From Bagarius yarrelli (lineage: Eukaryota; Chordata; Actinopteri; Siluriformes; Sisoridae): a stretch of DNA of 64,000 bases. This document shows positions 48,481 through 60,049 of the stretch, piece by piece. The stretch covers positions 1,656,151-1,720,150 of the forward strand of contig VCAZ01000017.1 of assembly GCA_005784505.1 (NCBI GenBank). Reading direction: 5' to 3'. The position numbers were made by a program, and so were the translations under genes. Position 1 is the stretch's first letter. Each line of letters begins with the position of its first letter. The notes under the pieces are model-generated. The model saw only the letters and a list, made by a program, of their open reading frames with translations, ran no database searches and was not told the DNA's origin.

Positions 48481-50100
48481 CCTGGACTAAGACAAGGTTC
48501 AGTGGATCAACTTACAGGTGAATCAGGTTTATTTAACCATAAAGTTAGATATGCCTGGTGTTACTAAAAAACAAAACAAAAAATATTTTATGAGATAAAT
48601 TTAAAGAAACGTACAAGAAATTCGAAAGTAGCAAGAGTACAAATGTGGTGGTGTTTTACTAATGTGCAATAAAAGACCTATCTTAAACCCAGATCAGAAA
48701 AAAAGGTAGTCCATCTGTTGCCAAGCATAATTTGTCACCTTGTCCAACATGTCCAAAGAACCGACTAAGGACCACTGCTGTTAAGATATTATTTGTGTGG
48801 TAGATGAGGTGCAAAAAAGGCATGCTGATCCGGTAGTGTGGGTAGAACAGGAACAATTTGTTTCAGGCACAGCAGCGTTGCTGTGTTTTTAAAACACCCT
48901 GTCCCCTTACTGCCGCCTTGTTGATACACCATATGGATGCACAGTCAGAGACAATCACTCATTAATAACCATGGCAACAAGGCTGCAACCTTCATATTCA
49001 CATTGCTGCAGGTATGTGATAAAAAGACTGTCTGACTAGAAATACCTGATGCTGTAAGCTCTCTTGAGTAGTGGTGTATTAAACACTTAAGGCTCCGAGT
49101 TGTCAAGCTGTTGAATCTATGAGAAGGACCTTTAGTCTCAGTCTTCTTCTTGGTAGAATGACTGACCCTGTGCTCTGACCCTAAGATACATAAAGAAAGA
49201 GAAATGTAACAGAATTATTGAGCTGCTGTTAAAGTGCATCGTTTACACTACCGTGTTTGAAGGTATAAAGTAAATAAAAATTTCAATTTCATTGAGTAGA
49301 AGTACAAAGTTGGTGTAATTATTAAAAAAGGCTACAGACATTTATACTACTTTAGTGTTCATGGTATACGTTGAGAAACATTGTGTTTGGACTACTGCTG
49401 CCACCTAGTGGTTGAAAGTAGCGTAAGCGGCTCATAGGACTAGAATAAATTTGAGGATTATAGATCCTGCTTGCTGATAATAATGTCATGGGAATTAATG
49501 TAAAAAAGGATGTTTAGAAAGGAAGAATGTTTATAAAGAATATAAAGAATATTTATAAAAATGTACTAATTAAAATAAATGATTAATTAGTAAAGAGGAA
49601 AGCAGATGCATAGGCTACAAGTGGGTGGTAGTGAACAGGTGTGTAGTAATAAAGGTGAAAACACAGTATGACAGAAGAAATTTACACTTAATTATCAGAA
49701 GTTGGCGCATTTCTTCCTCTCTGGTTCTCCATAAGGGAAGAGTAGTGAAACACCTGCGAGCTTCATGCAAATCTTCTGCAAATGAGGTCTAAATAAAGAA
49801 ATGAGGTTCGTCCCTTTCCTTCCTTTTCCTTTCCTTTCCTTTTATTTCTACAACCATCACTTATTCTCGTATAAGCCGTTATCACACCGATAAGCTGCTT
49901 TGCATCAAACGGTGAGGTGAGTACCGGAAGTCTCAGCATCCATACTCCAGGCTGGACCCCGAAGCCCCGCCCATACAGGTGCTTGCTCCGCCTCTGGTGG
50001 TCTCACATGACTTGGCTTCGTCCAAAACCAAATCCTATAGCATGTAAAGATTACTGCCACCTATTATGATACAGGTGACTGGCTATTAGGCCAACAGTTT
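48481..50100. other. Intergenic DNA with a decayed family 2 SINE
   Basis: 49085-49215 keeps CCGAGTTGTCAAGC and TGACCCTGTGCTCTGACCC from SINE family 2. A TTTCC/CCTTT-rich tract is at 49810-49850. Confidence 0.4.
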
Positions 50101-50129
50101 GGTTTGATTTGGGACGTAACCACAGTTCA

Positions 50130-50440
50130 TCACTCACTGATGTGGGTGGGGAAGTTGACCGTCTATAAAAGTTCAGTGTTTGGGTCGCTTTTCTTTGCCC
50201 GGTACGGATGGAGCGCAGCGGTCGTGACATCTGCGGTTTTCTGAGACCAACTTTAGCAACTTAGTCTACTTTTTCTTTCTTTTCTTTTTCTTTTCTTTAA
50301 AAAAAAGAACTTTCAGGTAATTGGACTATTTTTTTTTTTTTACAGTGTCATTTTAAACCTTTTTTTTTATTTGATTGTAGGTGATAAATGGGAAAATGAT
50401 GCTGTAAAAGTGCGCTTTGGGAAGAACGCACGCAGTGAAT
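50130..50440 (+). promoter_or_regulatory. TATA-containing promoter-like patch
   Basis: TATAAAAG at 50164-50171 followed about 40 bases later by a GC-richer stretch with ATGGAGCGCAGCGG (a frame of 18 codons) and then T-rich DNA. No downstream gene was found, so this may be chance or a non-coding first exon. Confidence 0.25.
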
Positions 50441-52186
50441 GGCGCAGTGCGTCTGTCATCTCTACACCTGGAGATCATGTCAACGCGTTCACCTGTACTT
50501 GCTTCACGTTGAGCCACGCGTACAATACGTGATCATTCAGTTTTGTTCGTTCGGCTCGCGTTACGCAGGTGCAGATTCACATCTGAATCATTCCATTAAA
50601 AAAAAGAAAGAAATTTGGGATACTGTGGAAAGAAAACAAGTTTTTTTTGTGGTGTGATGAAGAAAAAAAAAGTTTTGATGTAGTAATCATTTGTTGGTTT
50701 ATATGAGGTCACTTAAACAGTTTATTCTAACCAGTATAATAAAAATTATAGGATGGTATAATTAGAAACCACTTTGTTTCCATGTGTTAAATTATACCTA
50801 CCTGCAGTTTAGTGGGTTTTTTAAACTCTTTTTATAAGCAGCAGATCTCGGCTATGCATAGTAATGATCTGTTTCTTTTCTATTACTGTAAATGATTGAA
50901 AAAAAAAAAAAAAACACGGACGACTTTCCGTACCCGTTCCTTTGAACAGGTCTGCTTAACAACATAAAATGCCCCCCCTGGAAAACGGCTTGATGGTTAT
51001 CATTAAAATGCATCATCACTGTTAATCTCCAGATGTGTGCACGCTGACTTCACACATCAGGGTCAGTACGTGCAAAGGCCTAGGGTTTCCATGGGAACAG
51101 GAGAGTCAGAGCAGAATTGGTCGGCAAAGTGAGAGTAATGTGTAAACTACGCTAATAGAAAGTAAACTATTAACTAGTGGAGTCCAGCGTCTCTCCTTTC
51201 CCACCTGGCAGACCATCTGCCCAGGGCACTTAAAGCAGCCCCGGTAAAGGACTAAGTGCTCTGTAGTCATGGAGTCCATATCTCCGAAGTCATGTTGATT
51301 CAAATAAATCACCATTCATTGCACTGTACACACAAACACACCTGTCCGCTTTCTCAGTCCAGCCACGCTCAGGCTCCTGTCATCCACCAAACAGACCAAG
51401 ACACTGACATAAATGTTAACATTACATTTGTTCACTCATCACACCGAAAACTCAATGTATATTGTACGTCCAAGCAAAGCTTGATAAATAATCCAAACTT
51501 CATTCGAACCTAAAGTCACTGTTCAGAGCAGATGTTTAATTTATAGCCCGTTATTAGATCAGAGGGTTGTTCCCCCCCCCCCCCATCAATGACGTCTTTT
51601 GCTTAAGGCCATCGATTTTCCTCTTTAGCTAAAGTGGCTTTGTGGGCCATGTGTTGCAGCAAAAGACCTTTTCCAACATAGTTAATGAAATATTATCTAC
51701 CCTGTGCCCTGAAACTACTAGCGATGTGTTATCATAGGGTGGATAACGATTAGCCCTAGATCCAGTTCTGTTAAACAAAATGGGATGTTTAGGTTAGGAA
51801 ACCATGTAACAGCATATGAGGACAGAGTGTTGCTGAGGCAGATGCCGTTTACCTGCCTGCTGTGTGAACTGTCCTCTGTTTTTGCACATGCTCAGTCTGG
51901 GATTAGTTGCCATAGAAATAATGAACATATGGTGCAGGTACACTCACTATTCAAACCAATGCCTGAAATGGAAAAGGCTGAAAATCCTACAACATCTGGG
52001 GATAATTTTTTTAATTTGTTTGACTCCTTTTTACATTTCTTCTGTAAAAAAAAACAAGAATAAATAAAAAAAATGAACAATACAATATTACGTGCAATTA
52101 TATTCTTATTCTTATATTATGATGTAACATGGCAGCACTGAAAGTAATCAATAAGGTGAGAAATTAAGATTACACAGTACATATAA
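50441..52186. other. Intergenic DNA, no gene recognised
   Basis: A C15-16 run lies near 51569-51584. Small unconvincing frames only. Confidence 0.4.
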
Positions 52187-52527
52187 GGGCAGCACAGGGG
52201 CTTAGTGGTTAGCATGGTTACCTCACAGTTAGAAGGCCCGGGTTCAGTTTCCGAGCATGCTCCCTGTGCTTGTGTGGGTTTACTCCGGGTACTCCAGTTT
52301 CCTCCCACAGTCCAAAAACATGTATGTTAGGTTAATTGGTGATGCTAAAATGCCCATAGAAGTGAGTGTAAGTGTGTGTGTGGCCCTGTGATGGACTGGC
52401 GACCTGTACAGGGTGTACCCCTCCTGCCTTTCTCCCCTTCAGAGACGGCTGGGATAGACTCCAGGAGATCCCTGAGACCCCGGGAATAAGGAAAAAGCGG
52501 GTATAAAAGATGAATGAATGAATGGTA
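52187..52527 (+). repeat. Family 3 retroelement copy, near full length
   Basis: Head GGCAGCACAGGGGCTTAGTG (tRNA-like), then GGCCCTGTGATGGACTGGCG and GGCTGGGATAGACTCCAG, ending in a (GAAT)n tail at 52511-52525. Confidence 0.75.
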
Positions 52528-52833
52528 CATATAGCGACATAACCATATATGGTTAATTTAGAACATCCCTAAATATTGCTAATACAATGTACATGAAAAA
52601 TACAATAAAATGCAAAGTATACAAATGTGAAGACTATGTTACATAATTTGAGGTGTGTACAGTATTTACCACAAATTTAACACTACAAAAAAGATAAACT
52701 GTCTGAATAAAAGTATTGGAACACCTGATCATCCAGTCGGTGTTCCGGATTTAGTCTGTAACCTCAACACTTCTATAAAAGCTTTCTGTTAGCTTGTGGA
52801 ACATAGCTATTAAGCATTTCTCCACTTGACTGA

Positions 52834-53905
52834 AGTATTGTAGAGTAACTTTACCATGGAACACGTGTAGTAAATTTACTGTGGTGTTTTAAAACTATAC
52901 TGTAGTGAATTGCAATGATGCGGTAATTTGTTGTGGTAATCTTACTACAGTTATTACAGTAATTCTATTATAGTAAAATAAACAAATGACTACATTAATT
53001 ACTTTACTACTGTTTGTGTGAGAATCTTTACAGCACATATTCTCTGGTTCATGGTGGCTCATGGTTAAGGTGTTGGACTACCAACCCGAAGATTGTCGGT
53101 TTGATTCCCAGCTCCGCTGAGCCCCTGAACAAGGCTCTTAACCCCCCCTGAACAAGGCTCTTAACCCCCAATCTGCCAAATGCTGTAAATGTATCAATGC
53201 AACACACACATGCAATTCTTTAAAGGAATCAAAGCTAAAAACATGTTAACAAACCGTCTTTGTCGAATCAATAAGCTGTGGATTAGAAATAGTAAGCTGG
53301 TCTTTTACACTCTAACACAATAGCAACTCTGTTTCCCATATATCACATATTGTTGATCAGTTCTCTACAGTTCTTTCTTTAGTTTAACCGAGTGTAAATA
53401 CTATAAAAAACTAAATACTTTAGTAAAATACTAGAATATGATCCAGTTTACCACAGTATTTACTACAGTTTATCAATTCACTACAGTTTTTTCAATGATG
53501 TAAACCTTAAAACGAGTGTAAATACTATAACATACTAAAATACTACAATATAATACATTTTATCACAGTCGTCTACAGTATTTTACTCGAGTAGCTTGTA
53601 CAGAGTACTACAGTATTCACTACAGTTGAACAATTCCCTACAGTTGATACTATAGTACACTGCAGTAAGATGTAGTAGATACTGTAATATACTACACTAG
53701 AGTCAATCTTAACGTATACTACGGTATTTTTTTATGTCTAATGTATTGTACCTTTTTTATATAAGGATTACAGATCTTTTATTATTTTTAATGACTGTGG
53801 TCAAATTAAAAAAAATAATTCGAAAATTAAATTAATTAAAAAATAAAAATAAAAATCTAAATCAGTCAGAAGTTTGTAATTGTTTGTTCATTCTGTGGTT
53901 TCCTC
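52834..53905 (+). repeat. Unnamed 0.9 kb dispersed repeat, copy B
   Basis: Same family as 1881-2755 and 59215-61715. Begins AGTATTGTAGAGTAACTTTA and ends near AGTTTGTAATTGTTTGTTC. A family 1 SINE is inserted at 53047-53197. Densely repeats TACTACAGT-like motifs. Confidence 0.65.
53047..53197 (+). repeat. SINE family 1 inside repeat copy B
   Basis: Head GGTGGCTCATGGTTAAGGTG, B box GGTTTGATTCCCAGC, tail TGCCAAATGCTGTAAATGTA. The block CCCTGAACAAGGCTCTTAAC occurs twice in tandem. Confidence 0.75.
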
Positions 53906-53968
53906 AATTCAATTCAATTCAATTCAATTCAATTCAATTCAATTCAATTCAATTCAATTCAATTCAAT
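53905..53968 (+). repeat. (CAATT)n pentanucleotide microsatellite
   Basis: About 13 perfect units of CAATT, ending CAATTTG. It abuts the end of repeat copy B. Confidence 0.95.
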
Positions 53969-54095
53969 TTGTATGTCTATTCTGTTAAAAGATGCCAATA
54001 ATTCTGAACTTTACAGCGTGTTCTAGTTCTGGAATTTCCTGGTTTAGTTGTGTGATTGATTTGTTGGATATGTCGGTGTGATAGAAGACATAAAT

Positions 54096-54255
54096 GATGA
54101 GTCCTTGGCGCAGTGCTTAAGGTGTTGGACTACTAAGTTGCCACTGTTGGGCCCCTGATCAAGGCCCTTAACCCCCAATTGCTCAGTTGTATAAAAGAGA
54201 TAAATTTAATTCGTTCTGTATAAGGGTAATGTATAATGCCAGAAATGTAAATGTA
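54096..54255 (+). repeat. SINE family 1
   Basis: CTTAAGGTGTTGGACTACTA head (B box deleted), GGGCCCCTGATCAAGGCCCT middle, tail with AATGCCAGAAATGTAAATGT. Confidence 0.7.
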
Positions 54256-54299
54256 CATACTGAAGTATATCCTAAATTACACTATGGTCTTTTTTATTG

Positions 54300-54600
54300 T
54301 TGACTGAAGAGGTCTGGAGTGCAATCACTGTTTCGGTTCATCTTAAAGGTGTTCATTGGTGTTGAATTGTACAAAACAGTTAGTTTTTTTTTTTTTTACT
54401 TTATCTATAACGCACCGTGTCTTTATGGATCTTAGGGGCTTTGTGCATAGGGACATTGTCATGCTGGAACAGAGTTTGGACCTCTTGGATCAAATAAAGA
54501 CCAAAAAAATACATTGTGTACAGACAATTGTGAGATTCCAACACTTTTCTTCTAATACAGAGATTGTAAAATCTAATACAGCGGTAAACGGATGATGCTA
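54300..54600. mobile_element. Tc1-like transposon fragment
   Basis: GAGGTCTGGAGTGCAATCAC, TAGGGACATTGTCATGCTGG and AGAGTTTGGACCTCTTGGAT, colinear with the decayed element at 43940-44340 and 63310-63445. Confidence 0.5.
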
Positions 54601-55189
54601 AGCCTCCAAATACAGAGCTAACGTGATGAACATAAAGAAATATATGCTATAGAGAAATCAGGAAGTGAGAGTGTAGATATCCTGTGTTTTATGACTACTT
54701 TTACTGTGCAACTCTTTTACTGCTGCAGGGTTGCGTATCAAAAATATGCAAATAGGACATTTGGCAGTGAAATAGATGTAACGGTTGTGTGTGTGGTTTC
54801 TCTAGGTGCATGTGTGTGTGTGTGTGTGGTGGGGGTTGATGTGTTTACCCTACTCTTCTGTTTCAAACCCAAGGACAGTCCAGTTGATGATCAGCAGATT
54901 AGAAATATGTCACACAAAGAGGATGAAGATGCAAGAACGAAACACAAAAAAGTGTGTGTGTGTGTTTGAACCAATGATAATCAGACCGATAATGATGCCC
55001 CAAACCAAAATGAGATCTGTCACCATGGTGGAGATGAAGTTCCTTTAATATTACCCCATCCCACTCACATGCATACATGCATTCATGCATGCACAGAGGC
55101 AGGAGGCAGCAGGAGAGGGCGCAGATGTGTAAATAGACCTGTTTGCTTTGCGTATACTCTGAATGGCCTGAGCAGGAGGAGACAGGTGA

Positions 55190-55223
<34 letters not shown>

Positions 55224-55789
55224 GTCTTTCTCTGTCTACCTCACCAAGCAGCTGTTCGGGGAGACTGGACTGAACAACAACAAGACAAGCCTAATGGTGC
55301 TGACTTCCCTAGCGCAGATCCGGGTCACCAGCGATGCATCACTGAGAGAACGACAGAAATGAAGCATTATTATTGATTTAAAATGTAAATATATCGTATG
55401 TGAAAGGCAGAATTCAAAAAAAAAAATATTGATACCTTCTCCACTGGCCACTACTTTGAATGCTTATCTTGTCTGAATGTGTGTGTTTGTGCTTGTGTGT
55501 GTGTGTGTGTGTTATGTAAATGCATTAATTTCCTTATAAAATGAGCCCTGAAATGATCCAGGAAGACCATCGTGCTAAAGTTTCTTGCTGATCAAAAAGA
55601 CTTTTGTGTCTTACATACATTATACATCACTCAGAAACTTACCGTTTTCCTTACACATGCTTTAAATGGTCACCATCTGATTTTTAACATCCTGTTCTGG
55701 ATTTATTCCTCTTTTCCTGTCATAACAAGATTCCCGCATTTAAGGATTAAGCATTTCCAGTCCAGTCCAAAGCATGGATGAGGAGTTGG
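54601..55789. other. Intergenic DNA, no gene recognised
   Basis: TG runs at 54808-54828 and 55495-55511, a TC run at 55197-55222. Short frames are low-complexity. Confidence 0.4.
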
Positions 55790-55930
55790 ATGAGGAGGTC
55801 TGGGATGCAGTTGTTATTCCGGTTCATTCTGAAGGTGTTCACTGAGGTTGAGGTCAACCATAACACACCTCCATCCATAACACGCCATGTCTTTATGGAA
55901 CTCATCGGCTCAAATGAAGGATAATTATAA
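55790..55930. mobile_element. Tc1-like transposon fragment
   Basis: GGATGAGGAGGTCTGGGATG and CGCCATGTCTTTATGGAACT match the 24685 and 54300 fragments. Confidence 0.45.
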
Positions 55931-56407
55931 GGGTAAAACATATAAAGGCATCCTTTACAATTGTGTACTCATTTGTTTGTGACAACAGATTAAAGTACAT
56001 ATTCACACAGGTTTCTAAAACAAGATTAATAGTTAAATGCATGAATAGATGAATGCGGGTTTACAAATGTTCAAACTGTAATCAAACAAAGCCCATAATG
56101 TGGAACAACTATTTTAGGGGGCCCTAAGCAAAATTTTATTTGGGGCCCCTCTGTGCCGCCAATATATGACTAATTAAGGTCAATCTTTAATGACAATTAT
56201 AGGTGACGATGGTCCGATGGTGAGACTAAAGTGGTGGTGCGATATCTGGAAATCTAATCTGGACTTTTGGACAGTTTAGTCACCTGCACTTTGTGTCCTG
56301 CGCCCCGTCTATTCACTGACATAATCATATATATATATATATATATATTATATTTATATTTATAAATTATATTTATATATATATTTATATATATTTATAT
56401 ATGAAAA

Positions 56408-56440
<33 letters not shown>

Positions 56441-56994
56441 TGTAGATAGATATAGATATATAGATATATATATAAATAACCCAATCTCTTATTTTATGTA
56501 CGCTTGTGCGCCCCTGGTGGCCACTGAGGCGCTAAACAGCCGCTTAGGATTTAACAGCGTTATGAATCATTTCATTTAAAATTGCAAGCCTTTTTTTTTT
56601 TTCAATTTTCTTTTTTGTCTTTGTCTTTTTTTATTTCTTTTTACAAAGCGTAGTCATACTTAAGGTCAATTTCATCTTAAAGGAAATTAAAAAATGTATA
56701 GAAAGTTATGTGGGGGTCAAAATGTGAGTACATATTTTGGAAACACCCTGTAAAATATGTTTTCATAACAGTGTAAAAAAAAAAGTAAACTAACTGAATT
56801 TTCTTGTTTTTACAGTCAGTGAATATATATATATAATATATATATAATCTCTAGAATGATCTCAATGCTTCACAAATTAAGCAAGAGTGAGCAAAGATAG
56901 TAGAAGTTCTGAACCTCATAGAAATATTTATTGGCCAAGAGGAGGTGGGTTTCAGCTGATATTTGAAAATGTATTAAATGTATTAAAAAATACA

Positions 56995-57068
<74 letters not shown>

Positions 57069-58093
57069 CTGGTGGTAGTAGTAGTCATAGTATTATATTC
57101 TTTTTGTTGTTATAAGTAGGATTAGTAATAGTAGTAGTAAAAATTCACTTAAAAACGCCTTTCAAAAATATTCTACAATTTGTTTCTAATTAGAGATATG
57201 AATAGTTACAATAGGATATTAAAAAAGGTGAGTATAATATAAATATAAGAAAGATAAGTATGTTTTTTGTCTGATTCCACTTTAGTGGAAAAAAAGTTTA
57301 TAACTTTGATATAGTTCATAAAGAAAAAGACGTGTTATAATAAAACATACACTGCCATACAGTATTCGGAAATAAGCTTTTTAGAGGGTAACCAATATGA
57401 CGTCATAGTATCGTGGGCGGGGCTTAAAGCATGCGAATATAGCATGTTTTTTTCTTGATGTAGAGTTTTTATGTCACAAAAAATATTTTTATTTGTATGA
57501 AATTTATTGTTTTAAAAAAATATTTTTGCTCTAAGGGTTTTTTAAATCTACTTTTGAGCTACCGTGAATATAAGCGACAATCTTGCTCCGCAGCGCCCTC
57601 TGCTGCATGACATTAAACCCGGAAGAGAACTTTAATGCTGAATACTTTAGGTTCTCAAACTTCTCTACACTATTTTTTATGCATTATTTACCACAAAATA
57701 TCTTATTTATTTATTGTAATATTAAATACTAACAATTCTAGTTTATATGAGGAAAAAAGTTGAGAAACTTATCCGTTTAAAGTTGCAACTAAACATCCAC
57801 CACAAGATGTCGCCAGCGCCTAATGAGTAATTATCTAGAAGGTATAAAAAAAACCTGCACTCATTAAAAAAAAGGCCTCAGTGATTATGTAATATTTTTG
57901 ATATTGCTATGTTGTAAACTATTTTGAGAAATAAACAATCAGATCAACAAAGAGCCAGAGCTATATAGCCTCCATAACATTGTCTTTCCCCAAACTGTTG
58001 CCACTCAAACATAGAGTTTTTTTAGAATGTCTTCATATGCTGTAGCTTAACATTTTCTCTTCGCTGTTAAAAAGGGGGTAAATGGTATCCCAG
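55931..58093. other. Intergenic DNA with several microsatellites
   Basis: TA-rich and GA-rich blocks at 56325-56480, (TTA)n-(TAG)n at 56997-57085. A CTCF-like motif, CAGCGCCCTCTGCTG, lies at 57591-57605. No gene. Confidence 0.45.
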
Positions 58094-58430
58094 GGGCAGT
58101 ACGGTGGCTTAGTGCTTAGCACTGTTGCCTCACAGCAATAAGTTCCCGGGTTCGATTTTTGGGCAGGGGGCTTTCTGTGTGGAGTTTGCATGTTCTCTCC
58201 GTGCTTGCGTGGTTTACTCCCGGTACTCCGGTTAGGTTGATCAGTAATTCTAAATTGCCCATAGGCGTGAGAGTGAGTGTGAGTGGCCCTGTGATGGACT
58301 GGTGACCTGTCCCAGGGTGTACTCCGCCTGCCTTTCGCCCTTTCAGAGACAGCTGGGATAGACTCCAGCAGATCACTGTGACCCCGAATTAGGGAATAAG
58401 CAGGTATAGAAGATGAATGAATGAATAAAT
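58094..58430 (+). repeat. Family 3 retroelement copy, near full length
   Basis: Head GGCAGTACGGTGGCTTAGTG, CCCGGGTTCGATTTTTGGGC, TGGCCCTGTGATGGACTGGT and a (GAAT)n tail at 58412-58427. Confidence 0.75.
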
Positions 58431-58431
58431 G

Positions 58432-58617
58432 ATATCTCAGTGGTTAGGGTGTTGGACTGCTGAGCGGAAGAAGTTTAAGGCCCAGGACCACCAGGCTGCC
58501 ACTGCTGGGTCCTTGAGCAAATCTCTTAAACCTCAGAATGGCTTGATCGTTTAAACACTAAAAAATGCTTTGGATAAGGTGTCTGCCAAATGTTGTAAGT
58601 TTAGCTGTAAATGTAAG
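58432..58617 (+). repeat. SINE family 1, directly after the family 3 copy
   Basis: Head CTCAGTGGTTAGGGTGTTGG, middle TGGGTCCTTGAGCAAATCTC, tail GTGTCTGCCAAATGTTGTAA. Confidence 0.7.
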
Positions 58618-59214
58618 ATAGAGTTTCAGCATAGCGATGCCCTTCAGCACTGGGAAAACATGGTGTCTTCTGGCCGAAGTGTAAAAACTCGAGTATCCTG
58701 CTCGACTCAACTTTGTGAAGAACTGAAACACTGACTGCACCTCAGACCTTCTCACCTCAACAGTAATTCTTAAACTCACTAATCATTTCATGGCTGAATG
58801 GACATGAATCGCCACAGCTAAACTCCATGAGCATGTTCAGAAGTGTGGCGCTTATTAAAACAGCAAGATTGAGAGTAAATCTGTAATCAGATGTTGTAAA
58901 AAACATGGTGATGGATCAAATTTTTAGTACAGTCATGTTTTCAGTTTGTGCGTTAAGTTATTAATGGCTAATGTTTGGACATACTGTATGTTTTGCATTA
59001 TATCTATCTATGTACAGTACAGCCTACAATGTGACGGAGAGCATGGAGTTTACGGTACCTCAGGGGTCTTGGGGTACAAACAGGCGCCAATCACAAACAC
59101 ACAATTCTACCACTAACGTACTATTATTCTGAAATGTTGTTTAATTAGACCGATTTGTTTCATATTGTTTCTATTTGCACAATATTTGCTTTTCTGATGT
59201 CAAAAAAATACTCT
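58618..59214. other. Intergenic DNA, nothing recognised
   Basis: No repeat family or coding frame recognised. Confidence 0.4.
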
Positions 59215-59541
59215 AGTATTTTGGAGTAACTTATAGAACTATAGAACATGTAGTAAAATGTAACTTATAGAACTATAGAACATGTAGTAAAATTTCCTGT
59301 GGTAAATACTGTGGTGTTCTTGATCTTTACTGTAGTAAATACTGTATATCAGAGTAAATTGCAATGATGGGGTTATTTGTTGTGGCAATTCTACTACAGT
59401 TATTACAGTAATTCTGTTATAGTAAAATAAACAAATGACTACATTGATTACTATTGTAAGTTTTTCTAAAATAAGATTATACTGTATGTGTGAAAACCTT
59501 CACAGTACAAATCACGGCAAAAAAAGTTTGTTAATGCAATA

Positions 59542-59583
<42 letters not shown>

Positions 59584-59818
59584 CTTTCAAATAAATAAAA
59601 CCAAACTGGTGTAAATACTGTGGTAAACCTTACAAGTTAATAGAGTAACCTAGAAGACTGAAGTAAACTGAATCATATTATATCATTTTACTTATGTTTT
59701 TCATTTGTTATAGTATTTACACTCGGTTAATGTAGACGCCAAACTATAGGAAAAACTGTAGTGAACTGATCAACAATATATTAATAGTTTCTATATAGAA
59801 AACAGTGTGTTACATTAA

Positions 59819-59995
59819 CATTTGGCAGACGGTCTTATTCTAAAAGTTACTTACATTTATCTCTTTTATACAACTGAGCAATTATGGTTTAAGGGTTGTT
59901 CAGGGGCCCAACAGTGGGAACTTGGTGGTGCTGGAAATCAAACCTTGATCTTCCAATTAGCAATCCAACGCCTAAACCACAGTGCTACCAGCTGT
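59819..59995 (-). repeat. SINE family 1, minus strand, inside repeat copy C
   Basis: Reads in reverse: CATTTGGCAGACGGTCTTAT (tail), GGGGCCCAACAGTGGGAACT (middle), CGCCTAAACCACAGTGCTAC (head). Confidence 0.75.
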
Positions 59996-60049
59996 GTACT
60001 ACACCAAACTACAATTACAATACAACTTACTAGAGACAATCTTAAACTA

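Noticed and set aside
50439..50657. 72-codon frame after the TATA-like motif
   Set aside because: No recognisable protein, ends in Lys- and Phe/Val-rich low complexity, and no splice support.
53905..53968. Regular short repeat that might resemble a CRISPR array
   Set aside because: It is a five-base tandem repeat with no spacers, in a vertebrate genome.
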